Both the position numbers and the translations under genes were made by a program. 64,000 nucleotides of DNA from assembly GCA_023213315.1 (NCBI GenBank), contig JAKCPI010013819.1, positions 18,230-82,229 of the forward strand. The letters are read 5' to 3'. Positions 10,831-22,447 of this stretch are shown here, piece after piece. The DNA comes from Euborellia annulipes (taxonomy: Eukaryota; Arthropoda; Insecta; Dermaptera; Anisolabididae). The notes below the pieces were generated by a model. That model saw nothing but the letters and a program-made list of their open reading frames with translations. It was not told where the DNA came from and did no database searches. The number at the start of each line of letters is the position of its first letter. Position 1 is the first letter of the stretch.

Positions 10831-11570
10831 TATGTACCAAACACTAACCAGCCCTTCATTTTGTTAAAGTAATGATAGGTTTTCAATTTTCAAGCCCTAA
10901 TAACGTTATCTGTTAGACTCCAATGTGCGCCAGTGGTATCCAGGGTGTTGACGTTATAATCCCCATCAAATTAGCTTAAGCAGTTGCGTTAAACCAGACT
11001 TAGGATTGATCAGTATAATATCAAGACAACAAGTTAGCTCTTAACCGTCTGAAATGTAAAACTTGCATAAAACGAGTCCGTTAGCCAGATTCTTACTCCT
11101 TTTTTCGACCGACCGCCATTTTCTATTCAACCCTGCATTTATTTTTGTTGTCAGGGTTTCTCGAATAACCATTGGCTCTTTATTTGACTCCACCTCCAGA
11201 AATCAGATAACAAATTGGCCAATAAATGCTTAGAGGGAAAGAAAGGCATTCATATTGGCTAGAAAAAGGGCGGAAGTACCAATAAAGATAACGAAAAGGG
11301 GCTGGCAAAATAAAAGAAAAATGGCGAAGGGTCATAAATGAAAATATAATTTTAGAAATAAACATAAGAATATCAGCACGATTACAATACTCGTATGGTC
11401 AAGTAATAACAAAAATATTATAATTAATTAATTAAATAATTAATTATTCCAGCTGACTCCCGTTCCCTAAATTTGAATTTATTAGAATTAATGTTAAAAA
11501 CTGAATAGTGCTGGATGCTTCTTCCTTAAATTGAAAGTTTTTGTACCGAGAGTAGCAAATTTTTTGTATT
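10831..11570. other. Mostly unassigned; repeat fragment at its start
   Basis: Positions 10828-10890 (GGCCGATATGTACCAAACAC...) match the interior of the 'actttatcc' family. From 10900 to 11400 I see unique-looking AT-rich DNA with no convincing exon. From 11420 an ATTAATTA-rich stretch leads into the hammerhead-bearing repeat. Confidence 0.4.
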
Positions 11571-11604
11571 TTGGAAGGAGACAATAAAAGAAGACACACT
11601 CAGT

Positions 11605-11665
11605 TACTTTCTGTTGCTCCTGAAGATGGGTTAGTCACCCGAAATATATATATATATCGAGATTA
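11605..11665 (+). ncRNA. Hammerhead-like motif 1
   Basis: CTGAAGA (11620-11626) is followed by GGGT...ACCC as a 4-bp stem, then GAAA (11641) and an alternating TA run ending ATC. The TA palindrome could form stem III, alone or between two molecules. One extra T separates CTGAAGA from the stem, unlike the textbook core. It sits in a repeat with GGAGACAATAAAAGA, also seen at 38470-38610. Confidence 0.45.
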
Positions 11666-11772
11666 AAGATTCTCCAAAAATAAATTCGTTTTATTTTTTA
11701 TATCTTAATGTGAAACCTACCAAGTATTTTTTATCCAATAATTTTAAGACACACTTTTTCATTGTCTCCTTC

Positions 11773-12159
11773 GAGGCGGATCCAGGGGGGCGGAGGGGCG
11801 ATCGCCCCCCCCATACAGGCCCGTGCCTGGCGGGAGTGCAACACGTGCGTCGCACGCAGAGGCCAAAAAACGGCGGCCAAATCGACAGGGAATTTATAAC
11901 AATTTTTTTTTTATTTTAATGAACTTAAAATATGAGATATGAAATTTGTAAAAAAAAACATTTATTTTTTTTAAAATTTTAAAATTGAAAATAAAGTTCT
12001 ATGTGTGTGTGTGGGGGGGGGGGGCGTCTCTGACCCCCCCCCGCTTGGACAATTCGATCGCGACACACTTTCGAGATAAAAAGTAGATCTTATATACATC
12101 GGGCACCTTATATACATTCTCCCCCCCCCCCCATAAAAAATTCCTGGATCCGCCCTTGG
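11773..12159 (+). mobile_element. hAT-like MITE, 387 bp
   Basis: Ends are GAGGCGGATCCAG and CTGGATCCGCCCTTGG. The 8-bp target duplication TCTCCTTC is exact on both sides (11765-11772 and 12160-12167). The interior is non-coding with G- and C-runs and AT-rich middle, related to the element at 6191. Confidence 0.75.
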
Positions 12160-12167
12160 TCTCCTTC

Positions 12168-12455
12168 AAGCTTGTCTTCCTTAGTTGAAGATCAATTAAA
12201 AAGTACCATTCTTCCTTAGTTGAAGATCAATGAAAAGAACCAACACCAAATTTCATAAAAACTATAGGTATGTTCTTGATTAAACATTTTGAAATAAATT
12301 TAATTACGGTTAGTTTGCCATAAGAAACGATTTGTCGTTACCGTTAGTCATACATGAGCTGTCCTTGGGAGGGGTTCTGACCCCGCCCCCCGCCCCTCCG
12401 TTGCTACACCTCTGCTTTTTAATATCTAAACATGTTTGTTGTGTATTATTCACAG
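12168..12455. other. No gene seen; short tandem duplication
   Basis: A unit with TTCCTTAGTTGAAGATCAAT occurs twice in tandem (12178-12240). The rest is unassigned. Confidence 0.4.
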
Positions 12456-12612
12456 CAAGGGGTGAACCGCGACCTAAAATTATGTACACCTACTTCCACT
12501 TCCACTTTCATTTCCAAGTAGAAGACAATAGATTATCTAATGAATTCCAAAGTAATTCCAAATAATTCCAAAGACGTGTGTACACCTAATTCCAATCGCG
12601 GTTCACCCCTCG
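12456..12612 (+). mobile_element. 157-bp MITE with CGAGGGGTGAACCGCGA ends, copy 1
   Basis: Left end is CAAGGGGTGAACCGCGA and right end TCGCGGTTCACCCCTCG. The interior has TTCCACTTCCACTTTCATTT and AATTCCAAAG repeats and no coding sequence. The twin at 28706-28871 has an exact 8-bp target duplication, which places the family in the hAT group. The flanks of this copy have diverged. Confidence 0.7.
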
Positions 12613-15340
12613 GATTTAAACACAAACGCATATTAGGCGGTCACGTGCTAAAATTCAACCTAAATTTTTTTTTTTTAATTTATTTATTAGACACCATAGT
12701 ATACATCGGCAATCTGCTCTTGCGGGCAATACTAGGCTGACAATGAATGAAAAATGACATGATTAGGATTTACAATATTTGAGGTGGAATAATGAGAGCT
12801 CCATTGAACTTTACATTAAAGGTGGGACTTGTAAACCTAAATGAATACTAAAATTTGTGACTTTGAATGAGACCATGGTTTCGTAGCTCTTTTGAAGTCG
12901 CGTTTGGTGCAAAACAAATACTTTATCTGCTTCGCATTGGATAAAGTAAAAACAATTATTTATTAAAAGGAAATTTAAAAAATGTCAATTATACATATTT
13001 ATTGACACGTCCACCAGTGAATAATTATTTCACTTAAGAAAAAAACCAATCAAATTAAAGTTATGCGAAGATGAAATCCTGATAGATCGATTAGTCGACT
13101 CAGAAATCCCATAACTAATTAAATATTAATTAAAAATAAAAAAAAGTTTATTTCTGTAGTATTCTCGTGTTAAAATTTTATTATTATAAACCAATTCCTA
13201 ACAGTTTTGATTTTATTCTTTTATGTTTCAGTTTTTTCCTAATAAATGTATCTATGCATAAAATACTTGTATTTTTATTAAGTATTTGTTGAATGTACTA
13301 GGTTGTCCTTTATTTTATATTTAAAAATTGTCAACCCTATCCCTAACCCATGATTTTCAATCTAATCGTTAGAGCCGTTTACGAGAAACGGATAGAACTG
13401 CTCATTATAAAATATTTTTTGATTTCGATTAAAATGTAAAGGACAACTTCGCAAATTTAGCTTTTTCTCTGTCTCATGATTAATGTTTTGTAAAATTTTT
13501 TACTTTATCCAATGCGAAGCATGGGGAAAGTATTGTAATCGGTCTCGCGGCAAGCGCGACTTCAAAGGGTCCTCAGGTAAAGACTACGGAACCCATGGAC
13601 TCAATTAAAGTCACAAATTGTAGTATTCAATTAGGTTGAATTTTAGCACGTGACGGTTTTGCCAAAAATTACATGGGGTCTCGTCGAGAGGCCAAAAAGT
13701 GCGATTTTTTCATTAAGTGCGTGCGGATGTATGGATGGATGGATGTTATCGTTTTTTTGGTCCACGATTTTTTCCACACCGTTGCACCGATTGAAATGAA
13801 ATTGAAAACCTACCATTATTTTAACAAAATGAAGCGCTGATTAGTTTTTGGTACATATCGGCCCACAAACATTAGTACTTTATTTCAGTACTTTTTTTAG
13901 TTTTTTCTAAATATCTTGAAAATGACTTAACCAATTTTGATGAAATTTAATATCCTAATTAAGTACCTTGGGGACCACAAAAAAGGTTAAATAAAGTTTT
14001 TAGTAAAATTATATTTTAAAGTACTTTACTCAAGAACATATTAATATTTCAAATGAATGTAAGAAGATCTGAAGTTTATTTTCTTTCAATAGTTTTGTAA
14101 AATTTTTTACTTTATCCAATGCGAAGCATAGGTAAAGTATTGTAATCGGTCTCGCGCCAAGCGCGACTTCAAAGGGTCCTCAGGTAAAGACTACGGAACC
14201 CATGGTCTCAATCAAAGTCACAAATTGTAGTATTCATTTAGGTTGAATTTTAGCACGTGACGGTTTTGCCAAAAATTACATGGGGTCTCGTCCAGAGGCC
14301 AAAAAGTGCGATTTTTTCATTTAGTGCGTGCGGATGGATGGATGGATGGATGTTACCGTTTTTTCGTCGACGATTTTTTCCACACCGTTCAACCGATTGA
14401 AATGAAATTGAAAACCTACCATTACTTTAACAAAATGAAGCGCTGATTAGTTTTTGGTACATATCGGCCCACAAACATTAGTACTTTATTCCAGTACTTT
14501 TTTAGTTTTTTCTAAATATCTTGAAAATGACTTAACCAATTTTGATGAAATTTAATATTCTAATTAAGTACCTTGAGGACCACAAAAAAGGTTATATAAA
14601 GTTTTTAGTAAAATTATATTTTAAAGTACTTTACTCTAGAGTAAGATAGTACTTTTTTATAAATTCTTTAAAATTTATTCATTTGATCGGTTTAATATAG
14701 CTCATTTAACCTTGCTTAAGTAAGAATGGATAGGCTTCTCTCTGTGAAATGCTAAAAATTTGGGAGGAAATTTTATAAGTAACCATAGCAACTGCGTTGT
14801 TTTCTTATCCGTTACCTTTGCTGAAGACATAGAGGAATCGACTTAAAATCAAAAATAGCGATTGATTCTCATCTAATACTATGAGGAATAACCATTATTG
14901 CATTGACTTTTTTGATGTTTTGACTATTAATGGCAACCTCTACTGAAAACATGGAAGAATCGACTTAAAATCAAAAAGACTAAATTCTTTTTGGTAAACA
15001 ACTCAAGGTTGATTAATAGTGAAAACATCAAAAATGGAATGCAATAAGGTTATTCCTCTTAGTATTAGATAAGAATCGATTGTTATTTTTGATTTTAAGT
15101 CGATTCCTCCATGTCTTCAGCAATGGTTACCAATAATAACCGAAACGTTAAAAATCCAATGTAGAATGGTTATTCCTCAAGTATTAGATGAGAATCGATG
15201 GCTATTTTTGAATTTAAGTCAAATGGACTGCAAATAGCAAGTGATATCTGATTAATAATAAAGGAATAAACATATTAATATTTCAAATGACTTTGGATAA
15301 AGTTTAGCAACGATCCGTTGCAGTTTATTTATTACATTCT
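12613..15340. repeat. Cluster of 'actttatcc' elements
   Basis: It contains a reverse partial copy (12630-12960), a forward partial copy (13497-14097) and a longer forward copy (14098-15330) ending GGATAAAGTTTAGCAACGAT. Shared interior blocks include a (GGAT)n microsatellite (13728-13744, 14333-14352), CGGCCCACAAACATTAGTAC and the 118-bp tandem units, here in both orientations (14820-15220). Between 12960 and 13497 lies unassigned AT-rich DNA. No gene. Confidence 0.6.
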
Positions 15341-15929
15341 TTACATTTTATTGATGTTCAAAAAATCTTTTTACCGTCTACTAAGTAGGTTTCTGTTGTA
15401 GAATATACTTTTTTTATTGCGGATGCGAATTATATCGTTTATTTACCCAATTGATCTCTTTATTTCCTATAGTTTAAATTATTTATTTTATCGAGTCATT
15501 ACAAAAATTGCAATAAATTAAAAATTTCAAGTTGGAAATTTAAATTCCCACTCATTTGTAGCGCCATCTAGTGCATGAATGGATTCTACAATAAGGTACT
15601 TATTTTTTTATATGCTTAAATGGAACACACATATATCTTTTATCTATCATCTATGATGGAACATAACCAATTGAAAATTATCAGTTGTCAAATCTTTTTT
15701 TACTTTATTTAAATTGTAAAAATATTCTTAAATATTATTTTATAGAAATATAACGTTTATAAAATAATTATCTTAATCTTATAAGTATCATTAATTTCTA
15801 TTTGAATATTAAGTAAAAATGGGAAGAATTCTTCTCTAAACAAGTTGGAAGATAAGGTTTGTAATTAAATTTTATATAGAATTGTCTCTTTTTAAATTTA
15901 AATTTTTAAATAAAAAGAATTAATTTTAG
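15341..15929. other. AT-rich DNA upstream of the RRP36-like segment
   Basis: No complete exon is certain. 15815-15857 reads KNGKNSSLNKLEDK before a GTTTGT donor-like site in one frame and could be an upstream exon of the RRP36-like locus. The phase does not join cleanly to the next exon. Confidence 0.3.
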
Positions 15930-16215
15930 ACAACCATAAGGGAAGAATTGTCTCAAAACTTTCTTTTGAGGAATTACAAAAATTAAAGGAAAGTTTAGGA
16001 ACAAATATATTATAATGAAGCAATGTTTGGGATCCAAAAGAAAAAACTTGAAAACTACACAAAGTGAATTCCTTAACGCGATAATCATAATAGACCAAGA
16101 GAAATGTCTTCCAAAAAAACCTGTATACACTGGTATAAAATGGGATACACAGGCGAAAAAACACATTCCACGTGATCCAAGATTTGACAGCCTTTGTGGA
16201 ACATTTAATGAAAAG
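15930..16215 (+). pseudogene. RRP36: RRP36-like ribosome-biogenesis gene fragment, broken
   Basis: RRP36 is a nucleolar protein for early 18S rRNA processing. After a TTTTAG acceptor (15924-15929), the frame from 15932 reads LSFEELQKLKESLGT. One base later the frame becomes YNEAMFGIQKKKLENYTK, then two stops, then NRPREMSSKK. A second slip at the A-run 16113-16119 leads to PVYTGIKWDTQ and PRDPRFDSLCGTFNEK, ending at a GTTTGT donor-like site. FEEL, REMSSK and RDPRFDSL are the family's conserved blocks in the right order. Two frameshifts plus TGA and TAA make it a pseudogene. The expected C-terminal coiled coil was not found. Confidence 0.65.
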
Positions 16216-16342
16216 GTTTGTCACTCATTGATTTTTTTTAATTATTTTAGAGATAAAATTTACAATATAGTTGGTTTCTTTCGACTAAATGGACGTAGCT
16301 TAATGGTGTATTAGTGAGATCCTCTAACTGGAACCTGTCGGT

Positions 16343-16890
16343 ATGGGTGAGTTTTTTTATCTTGAGACAGTCTTATAACTCAAAAACAGTGCATTATATG
16401 AAAAAAAGTTTCAATTAAAAGTTTATTTATATCAGGGGGAAACTAAACTATGCTATTGTTTGTCGACCTAGAACAAGCTTTCAAAGGGTATTTCGAGGTC
16501 AAGTTTTGTTTTTTAAATGGAAACCTATATGTTTCTGTACATATTCTGAATCTACAAAAAAAACTGAACAACTTTTATTAGAACTATTTTTTTATACGAC
16601 ATCAAATAATAAAAAATATTAAATCAATTAGATCTCAAAAAAATTCTAATAATTATTTTTAACAATCATTCAACTTAATTATCAAATAATAATGGTCAAA
16701 TATTTAATTATTAAATAAATAATTTAATAATAATTAATAATTTAATCATTTTGCGACACTGTTCTGAGACATTCCAGAGTGTATCGCAAGTCTTTTGGAT
16801 GAATTCCAGTTCCAATTTCGTTATTTTGGCCTGATTCAGTTTATTCGTAGCCTTTACATTTCTTCTTTTTTTTTTTAAACTGATTTACAA
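16343..16890 (-). mobile_element. DUF4817 foldback element, copy 3, truncated
   Basis: The outer end is intact (GTGAGTTTTTTTATCTTGAG at 16347-16366). It runs through the arm and into the antisense of the helix-turn-helix core (16740-16885), then stops abruptly where LINE A begins at about 16890. This gives the best view of the family's terminus, the reverse complement of the CTCACCC end at 10205 and 21660. Confidence 0.6.
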
Positions 16891-18430
16891 AGAATGGGAT
16901 GGCAGGAGTGGGCATTATTATGAATAAAAAAATAGGGCAAAGGGTAAAGAATTATCTACAGGTAAGCAAAAGGATTGTTATGATCACAGTGGATTCGAAA
17001 CCGAAAGATACTGTGATAATCCAGGTATACATGCCTACTACATCATATGAGGACCAAGATATAGAAGAAATGTACGAACAAATTGAAAACCTGATGAAGC
17101 GCGTTAAAGGGGATGAAAATTTAATAATTATGGGGGATTGGAATGCAAGAGTAGGAAAAGGCAAAGAAGGAAAAGTGGTGGGCGAACACGGTCTAGGAAA
17201 TAGGAATGAAAGGGGCGAAAGATTAATTGAATTTTGCAGTAAGCACAGTCTAGTAGTAGCAAACACACTCTTCCAACACCATCCAAGAAGGATCTACACG
17301 TGGAAAATGCCGAAAGACAAGGCGAGATTTCAAATAGATTACATATTAGTCAAACAAAGATTCAGAAATCAAGTAAAGGACTGCAAAAGCTATCCTGGGG
17401 CTGATATATCTAGTGATCACAATCTAATTGCGATGAAATGCCAACTAAAATTTAAAAAACTAATAAAAAAGGGGGGGGTCGCGAAAAAAACTGGGATATA
17501 TCTAAATTAAAAAATAAGGAAACCCAAAAACTCTTCGAAAACGTAATGAATAAGAAACTGGAAGAAAAAACACCCACAAATAATAAAGAAGAAGAAATCG
17601 AACAAGAATGGAATGATATGAAATCAAGCCTGGCCGAAACAGCCAACGAAGTCCTTCAATCAAAGAAAAACGAAATTAAAAAGCCATGGGTAACAGACGA
17701 AATACTGCAACTGATTGACGAACGAAGAAAATTTAAGAACAGAAAAGACGAAGAAGGGAAAGAAACATATAAAAAATTAAGATGGAAAGTTATAAGAGAA
17801 TGTAGAAAAGCAAAAGAAAAAATGATTCAAGAAAAATGTAAAGAAGTCAACGAAAATCTAGTATTGGGAAAAGTTGATGTAGCCTATAGGGCAATAAAAA
17901 GAAATTTTCAAGAAGACAAGCCAAAAAGCAAGAACATAAGAGATAAAGGAGGCCACATTATTCTAAACGAAAACGAACAGGCAAATAGATGGAAGGAACA
18001 CCTAGAAGAACTCTATGGAGAAGAAAAAACAATGAACCCAATAGAAGAAGAAGAATCTGTGGACGAAAACGAATTAGGAGACCCCATACTCAGGTCAGAA
18101 TTCGAGACAGCTTTGAAGGAACTAAAAAATAATAGAGCACCCGGAATAGACAATATACAAGCTGAAATCCTAAAGAACTCTGGAGAAAAGGCACGTGACA
18201 AACTTTTTGAACTAATTAGCAAAATCTATAAATTGGGAATCATCCCAAAAGATTTCCAAAAAAACAAAATAGTCACACTTCCCAAAAAAGACAGGCGCGG
18301 ATAAATGTGAAAATTTCAGGACCATTAGCCTAACCTCACATGCCTCCAAAATCCTAACCAAAATAATCCAAAGAAGAATAGAACAAAGAGTTGAAGAAAA
18401 TCTGGGGGAAGACCAGTTCGGCTTTAGAAG
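16890..18430 (+). mobile_element. LINE A: endonuclease and start of reverse transcriptase
   Basis: Frame 16899-17510 is an apurinic-type endonuclease lacking its N-terminus (IIMGDWNARVGKG, QIDYILVKQRF, SSDHNLI motifs). After a shift at the G-run 17471-17477, 17517-18304 carries the linker (KKPWVTDEILQLIDERRKFK) and the reverse transcriptase start (NNRAPGIDNIQAEILK). Another shift gives NFRTISLTSHASKILTKIIQ and EDQFGFRR. The type resembles RTE-like LINEs often annotated as craniofacial development protein 2-like. It is 5' truncated, frameshifted and split at about 18430 by a jockey-like LINE. Confidence 0.8.
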
Positions 18431-19171
18431 AATACCCTGAAAATGTGTGACAGCCTATCCATGTTGGGCGTCTCTGTCGCATCTGACCTGTCTTGGAATG
18501 AACACATCTCCTCTGTGGCGAAATCTGCAGCAAGGAAGATTGGCTTCTTATTCAGGTCCAAGCGATTTTACAAACCCCCACAACTTCTCACCATCTACAA
18601 GGCCCAAATCCGCCCCTATCTCGAATACTGCTCTCATCTGTGGAGAGGAGCCTCAAAATATTCTCTTGCTACCCTTGATGCAATTCAGAAACGAGCCGTC
18701 AGGCTAATTGACGATTCTACCCTCACCGACTCCCTCGACTCGTTGGCTCATCGAAGAGATGTCTCTGCCCTTTCCCTTTTCTATAGATACTATCACGGCA
18801 GGTGCTCTGATGAGATAAAATCAATAATTCCCCCCAAAGCATGCTTTGCACGCAGCACACGTTTTGCCGACTCCCAACACTCTTTTGCGGTCAAATTGGA
18901 AAAGTGCCGGACCACTTCATTCGCGAATACATATATCCCCATGACTTCAAGGAACTGGAACTCTCTCCCAGCCTCTATCTTTCCCAGCACCTATGATCTT
19001 CAAACCTTCAAAACCAGGGTGCATAGACACCTACGTCTACACCCTCTCACTTAATCAACTTTCCCTTCTCTTCGGTAATGCAAGGGTCTTTCGAGATCCA
19101 TAGGGGCTACACCTTTACTGGTGCACCCCTTCTTGCATTCGATTGCATTAAAAAAAAAAAAAAAAAAAAAA
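18431..19171 (+). mobile_element. Jockey-like LINE 3' end, copy 1
   Basis: Frame 18443-19054 (203 residues) is the C-terminal part of a jockey/CR1-group reverse transcriptase: MLGVSVASDLSWNEHIS, then IYKAQIRPYLEYCSHLW and PMTSRNWNSLPASIFPS. A short 3' UTR and an A-tail (19150-19171) follow. The catalytic FADD region is absent, so it is a 5'-truncated dead insertion, placed inside LINE A. The copy at 63100-63957 is nearly identical, so the family was recently active. Confidence 0.85.
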
Positions 19172-19427
19172 GAGGACTAACATTCTTGAACAATAATAGA
19201 AAGGGCTTTTATCAGAAGAATTGTTACATGGTTCATGCCTAGAAAAGCTTCGTAAGTCATTGGGAATTATGTAAAATTTTAAAACGGCGATAAATTTAGG
19301 GAGAGAAGCTAATCTACAATCTATACCAAAACCAGATGGCAATAATAAATATTGGAGATGAGCAAAGAGAAGCAAAATAAAAAAAGGTGTAAGAAAGAGT
19401 TGTATGATTTTCAACTTATACATAGAA
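19172..19427 (+). mobile_element. LINE A continuation after the nested insertion, decayed
   Basis: The sequence resumes in the same orientation as LINE A. In pieces it reads IYNLYQNQMAIINIGDEQR and a broken IKKGVR... FNLYIE, which matches reverse transcriptase residues encoded intact on the minus strand at 20330-20430. Stops are frequent. It ends at about 19427 where the minus-strand LINE begins. Confidence 0.7.
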
Positions 19428-20521
19428 TCATCATCATTGAGTATACAGTCCTAAGACTGGTTTGATGCAACAATCCGTCTCCACTCGACTCTGTCCCCCG
19501 CCAGCTGTTTGACCTCTCTAAATGTCTGGCATCCCATATCCCCAATTATTTGGTTGAAATATTCTAATCTGGGTCTTCCCCTTCCCCTTTTCTTTCCCAC
19601 CTCCCCCTCCAAGATATCCCTAAGCAGTCCCCCATGTCTCAGTGTGTGCCCCATCATCTGACCTCTTCTCTTCTTCAGACTCTTCCACAAGGTTCTTCTT
19701 TCTCCGATTCTTCCAAGAACTTCTTCATTTGTAATTTTATCCATCCATTTGATATTCATCATTCTTCTGTAGCACCACATTTCGAAAGCCTCCAATCTCT
19801 TTCTCTCCGCTTTTCCAATTGTCCAGGTTTCACACCCGTACATGGCTATGCTCCATACATATGTCTTCAATAGCAACTTCCTGTTTGCTAAGCTGATTGA
19901 GGAGGAGCATAGTAGTTTTTGTTTTGAATTAAACCCCATTTTTGCTTGGGCAATTCTTGATTTAATTTCGTTTTTGCTCCTCCCATCCCATGTTATTTTA
20001 CTTCCTAGGTAGCGGAATTCCTTAACTCCTTCTAGGTTTTCTTGGTTAATTTTGATGCATTCCTGTCTCGTTTGTTCTTTTTTTGTACATACTAGGACCT
20101 TGGTTTTATTCTTGTTTATTTTCATTTTGATTTCTTCTATTAGGATTTGGTTAATTCCATTCAAGGCGTCCTCTAATTCTTTTTTTATTGCTTCCTAGAA
20201 GGGCAATGTCATCGGCAAATCTTAACATAGCGATCTTTTGACCTTGGATTTCTATACCTGTATCAATTTTGTCTTTGAATTCTTTAATCGCTTCTTCTAT
20301 GTATAAGTTGAAAATCATGGGTGACAGCACACATCCTTGTCTTACACCTTTTTTTATTTTGGCTTCTCTTTGTTCATCACCAATATTTATAATTGCCGTC
20401 TGGTTTTGATATAGATTGTAGATTAGTCTTCTCTCTCTGAATTTTATTCCCGCCTGTTTTAATATTTTAAACATAATTTCCCAATTGACGTTATCGAATG
20501 CTTTTTCTAGGTCTATGAATC
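19428..20521 (-). mobile_element. LINE B: reverse transcriptase and C-terminus, minus strand
   Basis: From 20521 downward the frame reads GFIDLEKAFDNVNW (motif A), KKGVRQGCVLSPMIFNLYIE (motif B) and MLRFADDIALLGS (catalytic FADD). A shift at about 20165 leads into 20164-19451 with GSKITWDGRSKNEIKSRIAQ, ETWTIGKAERKRLEAFEMWC and RHGGLLRDILEG. The 3' end carries a short (ATG)n-like tail (19428-19438) instead of poly-A, as in some RTE-type LINEs. It is the same family as LINE A but 5' truncated. Confidence 0.82.
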
Positions 20522-20524
20522 CGA

Positions 20525-21665
20525 TGTAGACTAAACTAGGCTATTGTTTGTTTACCTACAATAAGCTTTCAAGGATATTTCAAGGTCAAGTTCCGTTTTT
20601 TAAATGGAAACCTATATATTTGTTTACATATTCTGAATCTACAAAAAAAACTTAACAACTTTCATTAGAACTATTTTTTATTCGACATCAAATAAACAAA
20701 ATATTAAATCAATTAGATCTCAGAAAAAAGCCCTAATAATTATTTTTAACAATTATTCAGCTTAATGATCAATTAATAAGATTAAGTAATTAATTATTAA
20801 ATCGAAAAGTCAAAACAATGAAAATAAGTGTTTATAATGATCTTAAAACTTCATTATACACAGATTTAAGAGATTATTTTCTACTTATTAGAACAACTTA
20901 AAATTCTTGAGTTTAAAAAAGTTTATTTCTCGTGTCAATCCAGTAGATAGTTATATTGTATTACCATAATAAAAATGGATCATTTTTTGTTGAAGACAGA
21001 ATTAAAATGGTCATAATTTATGGTGAATATGGAAGAAGTGTTATGGGGCTGCCATTGAAATGGATGCCGAGCATTTCCTGACAGGGATACACCCTCACGA
21101 GCTTCATTTTATCGTGTTGTAAATCTGTTAAAAAAACATCAGGAAATGTAAAGGGTACGAAGAAACTGAAACATGCCAAAATAACGAAATTGAAACTGGA
21201 ATTCATCCAGAAAACTTGCGATAACACTCTGGAATATCACAGAACAGTGTGGAAAATTTATTAGATTATTAATTATTATTAAATTATTTATTTAATAATT
21301 AAATATTTGATCATTATTATATGATAATTAAGTTGAATAATTGTTAAAAATAATTATTAGGGTTTTTTTCTGAGATCTAATTGATTTAATATTTTGTTTA
21401 TTTGATGTAGAATAAAAAAATAGTTCTTATGAAAGTTGTTCAGTTTTTTTCGTAGATTCAGAATATGTAAACAAATATATAGGTTTCTATTTAAAAAACA
21501 GAACTTGACCTTGAAATACCCTTGAAAGCTTGTTGTAGGTAAACAAACAATAGCGTAGTTTAGTTTCCCCCTCCATATAAATAAACTTTTATTTGAAACT
21601 TTTTTTCATATAATGCACTGTTTTTGAGTTATAAGACTGTCTCAAGATAAAAAAACTCACCCGGT
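20525..21665 (+). mobile_element. DUF4817 foldback element, copy 4
   Basis: Arms are 20525-20790 and 21260-21665. The right end is complete (ACTGTCTCAAGATAAAAAAA then CTCACCCGGTATATA). The core (20975-21250) has the same helix-turn-helix remnant with GAAIEMDAEH, broken by frameshifts. Confidence 0.6.
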
Positions 21666-21667
21666 AT

Positions 21668-21890
21668 ATATATATATATTTATTTATTGTCACCGGGAAC
21701 AAAGCCCATTTAGACAGCACATAAGTAAAGTGTTAGTAGGGTTAGTGAGGGAGCCGAGTTTTTAGCCGGTAGAAATTTTTATTTGCCAGCCAGGATCGAA
21801 CCCCGGCCTTCCGCTCCAACATCGTCATAATCGATCGATGCCGAAGCAGGGCCAGCGCGTTAGCCGGCTCGGCTAACCCGACTCCCCATA
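21668..21890 (-). repeat. tRNA-derived SINE, different family
   Basis: On the minus strand a GC-rich head with GGCTAACGCGCTGGCC is followed by a B-box match, GGTTCGATCCTGG (complement at 21790-21802). The body then runs into a TA/ATTT-rich tail at 21668-21690. A small fragment with the same TTTAGACAGCACATTA sequence lies at 49930-49960. Confidence 0.55.
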
Positions 21891-22246
21891 TTTTGTTTAA
21901 AGTAAAGAAAATTTTGAAAAAAACTTAAAATTTAAAATACTAGGTAGGTTTCAAAAAAATAAAAGATAAGATGCTTGTTTAGCACGACTCTATATATATT
22001 TCGGGGTATGAGCCCATCTTCAGGAGTTCACAAAGGACCTACCTAGTATTTTATATTTTAAATTTTAAAAAGTTTCTTAAATTTTTCAAAATTTTCTTTA
22101 CTTTATTTAAAATGTTTCACCAAGAACCCACACCACTCTCCCTTCTCAAAAATATTTTTGTTTCATAATTATATTTTGTATGAAATCTCCCCCTAAAAAA
22201 ATGTTTGTGAAATTAAACTATAAGCTTTACTCCAATTTCTTATAGC
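21891..22246. repeat. Inverted repeat carrying a hammerhead-like motif
   Basis: AAAATACTAGGTAGGTTTC (21946) and its inverse CCTACCTAGTATTTTATATT (22039-22058) bracket the motif on the minus strand at 21985-22030. The left and right AT-rich shoulders are also inverted (TTTAAAGTAAAGAAAATTTT and AAAATTTTCTTTACTTTATT). A decayed relative is at 22790-22960. Confidence 0.55.
21985..22030 (-). ncRNA. Hammerhead-like motif 2
   Basis: The minus strand reads CTGAAGA, T, GGG...CCC(C) as stem, GAAA, an alternating TATATATA run and GAGTC. The layout matches motif 1 at 11605-11665. Confidence 0.45.
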
Positions 22247-22434
22247 CCGGCATTATTATTTATTACTAAATCAATTTTTATACTTAATAGCACGTAATAT
22301 CATAATTAAAAGATATCGGTTCGAACTAAGTGGATTGAAGGATTATTATGGAATTTTTGATTTTTCGAATTTCACCCATGAAACACTGGACAAATTAAAG
22401 GGAAACCCAGAGTTAGAAAATTACTCGCTTAAAT
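22247..22434 (+). CDS. Candidate terminal exon of an unrecognised gene
   Basis: After a pyrimidine-rich acceptor (CCAATTTCTTATAG, ending 22246) one frame is open for 62 codons to TGA at 22432-22434. It includes NQFLYLIARNIIIKRYRFEL, GLKDYYGIFDFSNFTHETL and KLKGNPELENYSLK. An AATAAA follows at 22447. Composition looks protein-like and not repeat-derived. The exon needs one base from the previous exon. No upstream partner was found, since the preceding 6 kb is transposon nest. The family was not recognised. Confidence 0.4.
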
Positions 22435-22447
22435 GAAATCAATTTCA

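Noticed and set aside
788..15330. Tandem 118-bp units considered as a CRISPR-like or satellite array
   Set aside because: Units are contiguous with no unique spacers and sit inside a dispersed element found in both orientations.
19172..20521. LINE 5' inversion by twin priming
   Set aside because: The plus-strand piece lies next to the 3' tail of the minus-strand LINE, which is the wrong side for a twin-priming inversion; two insertions explain it better.
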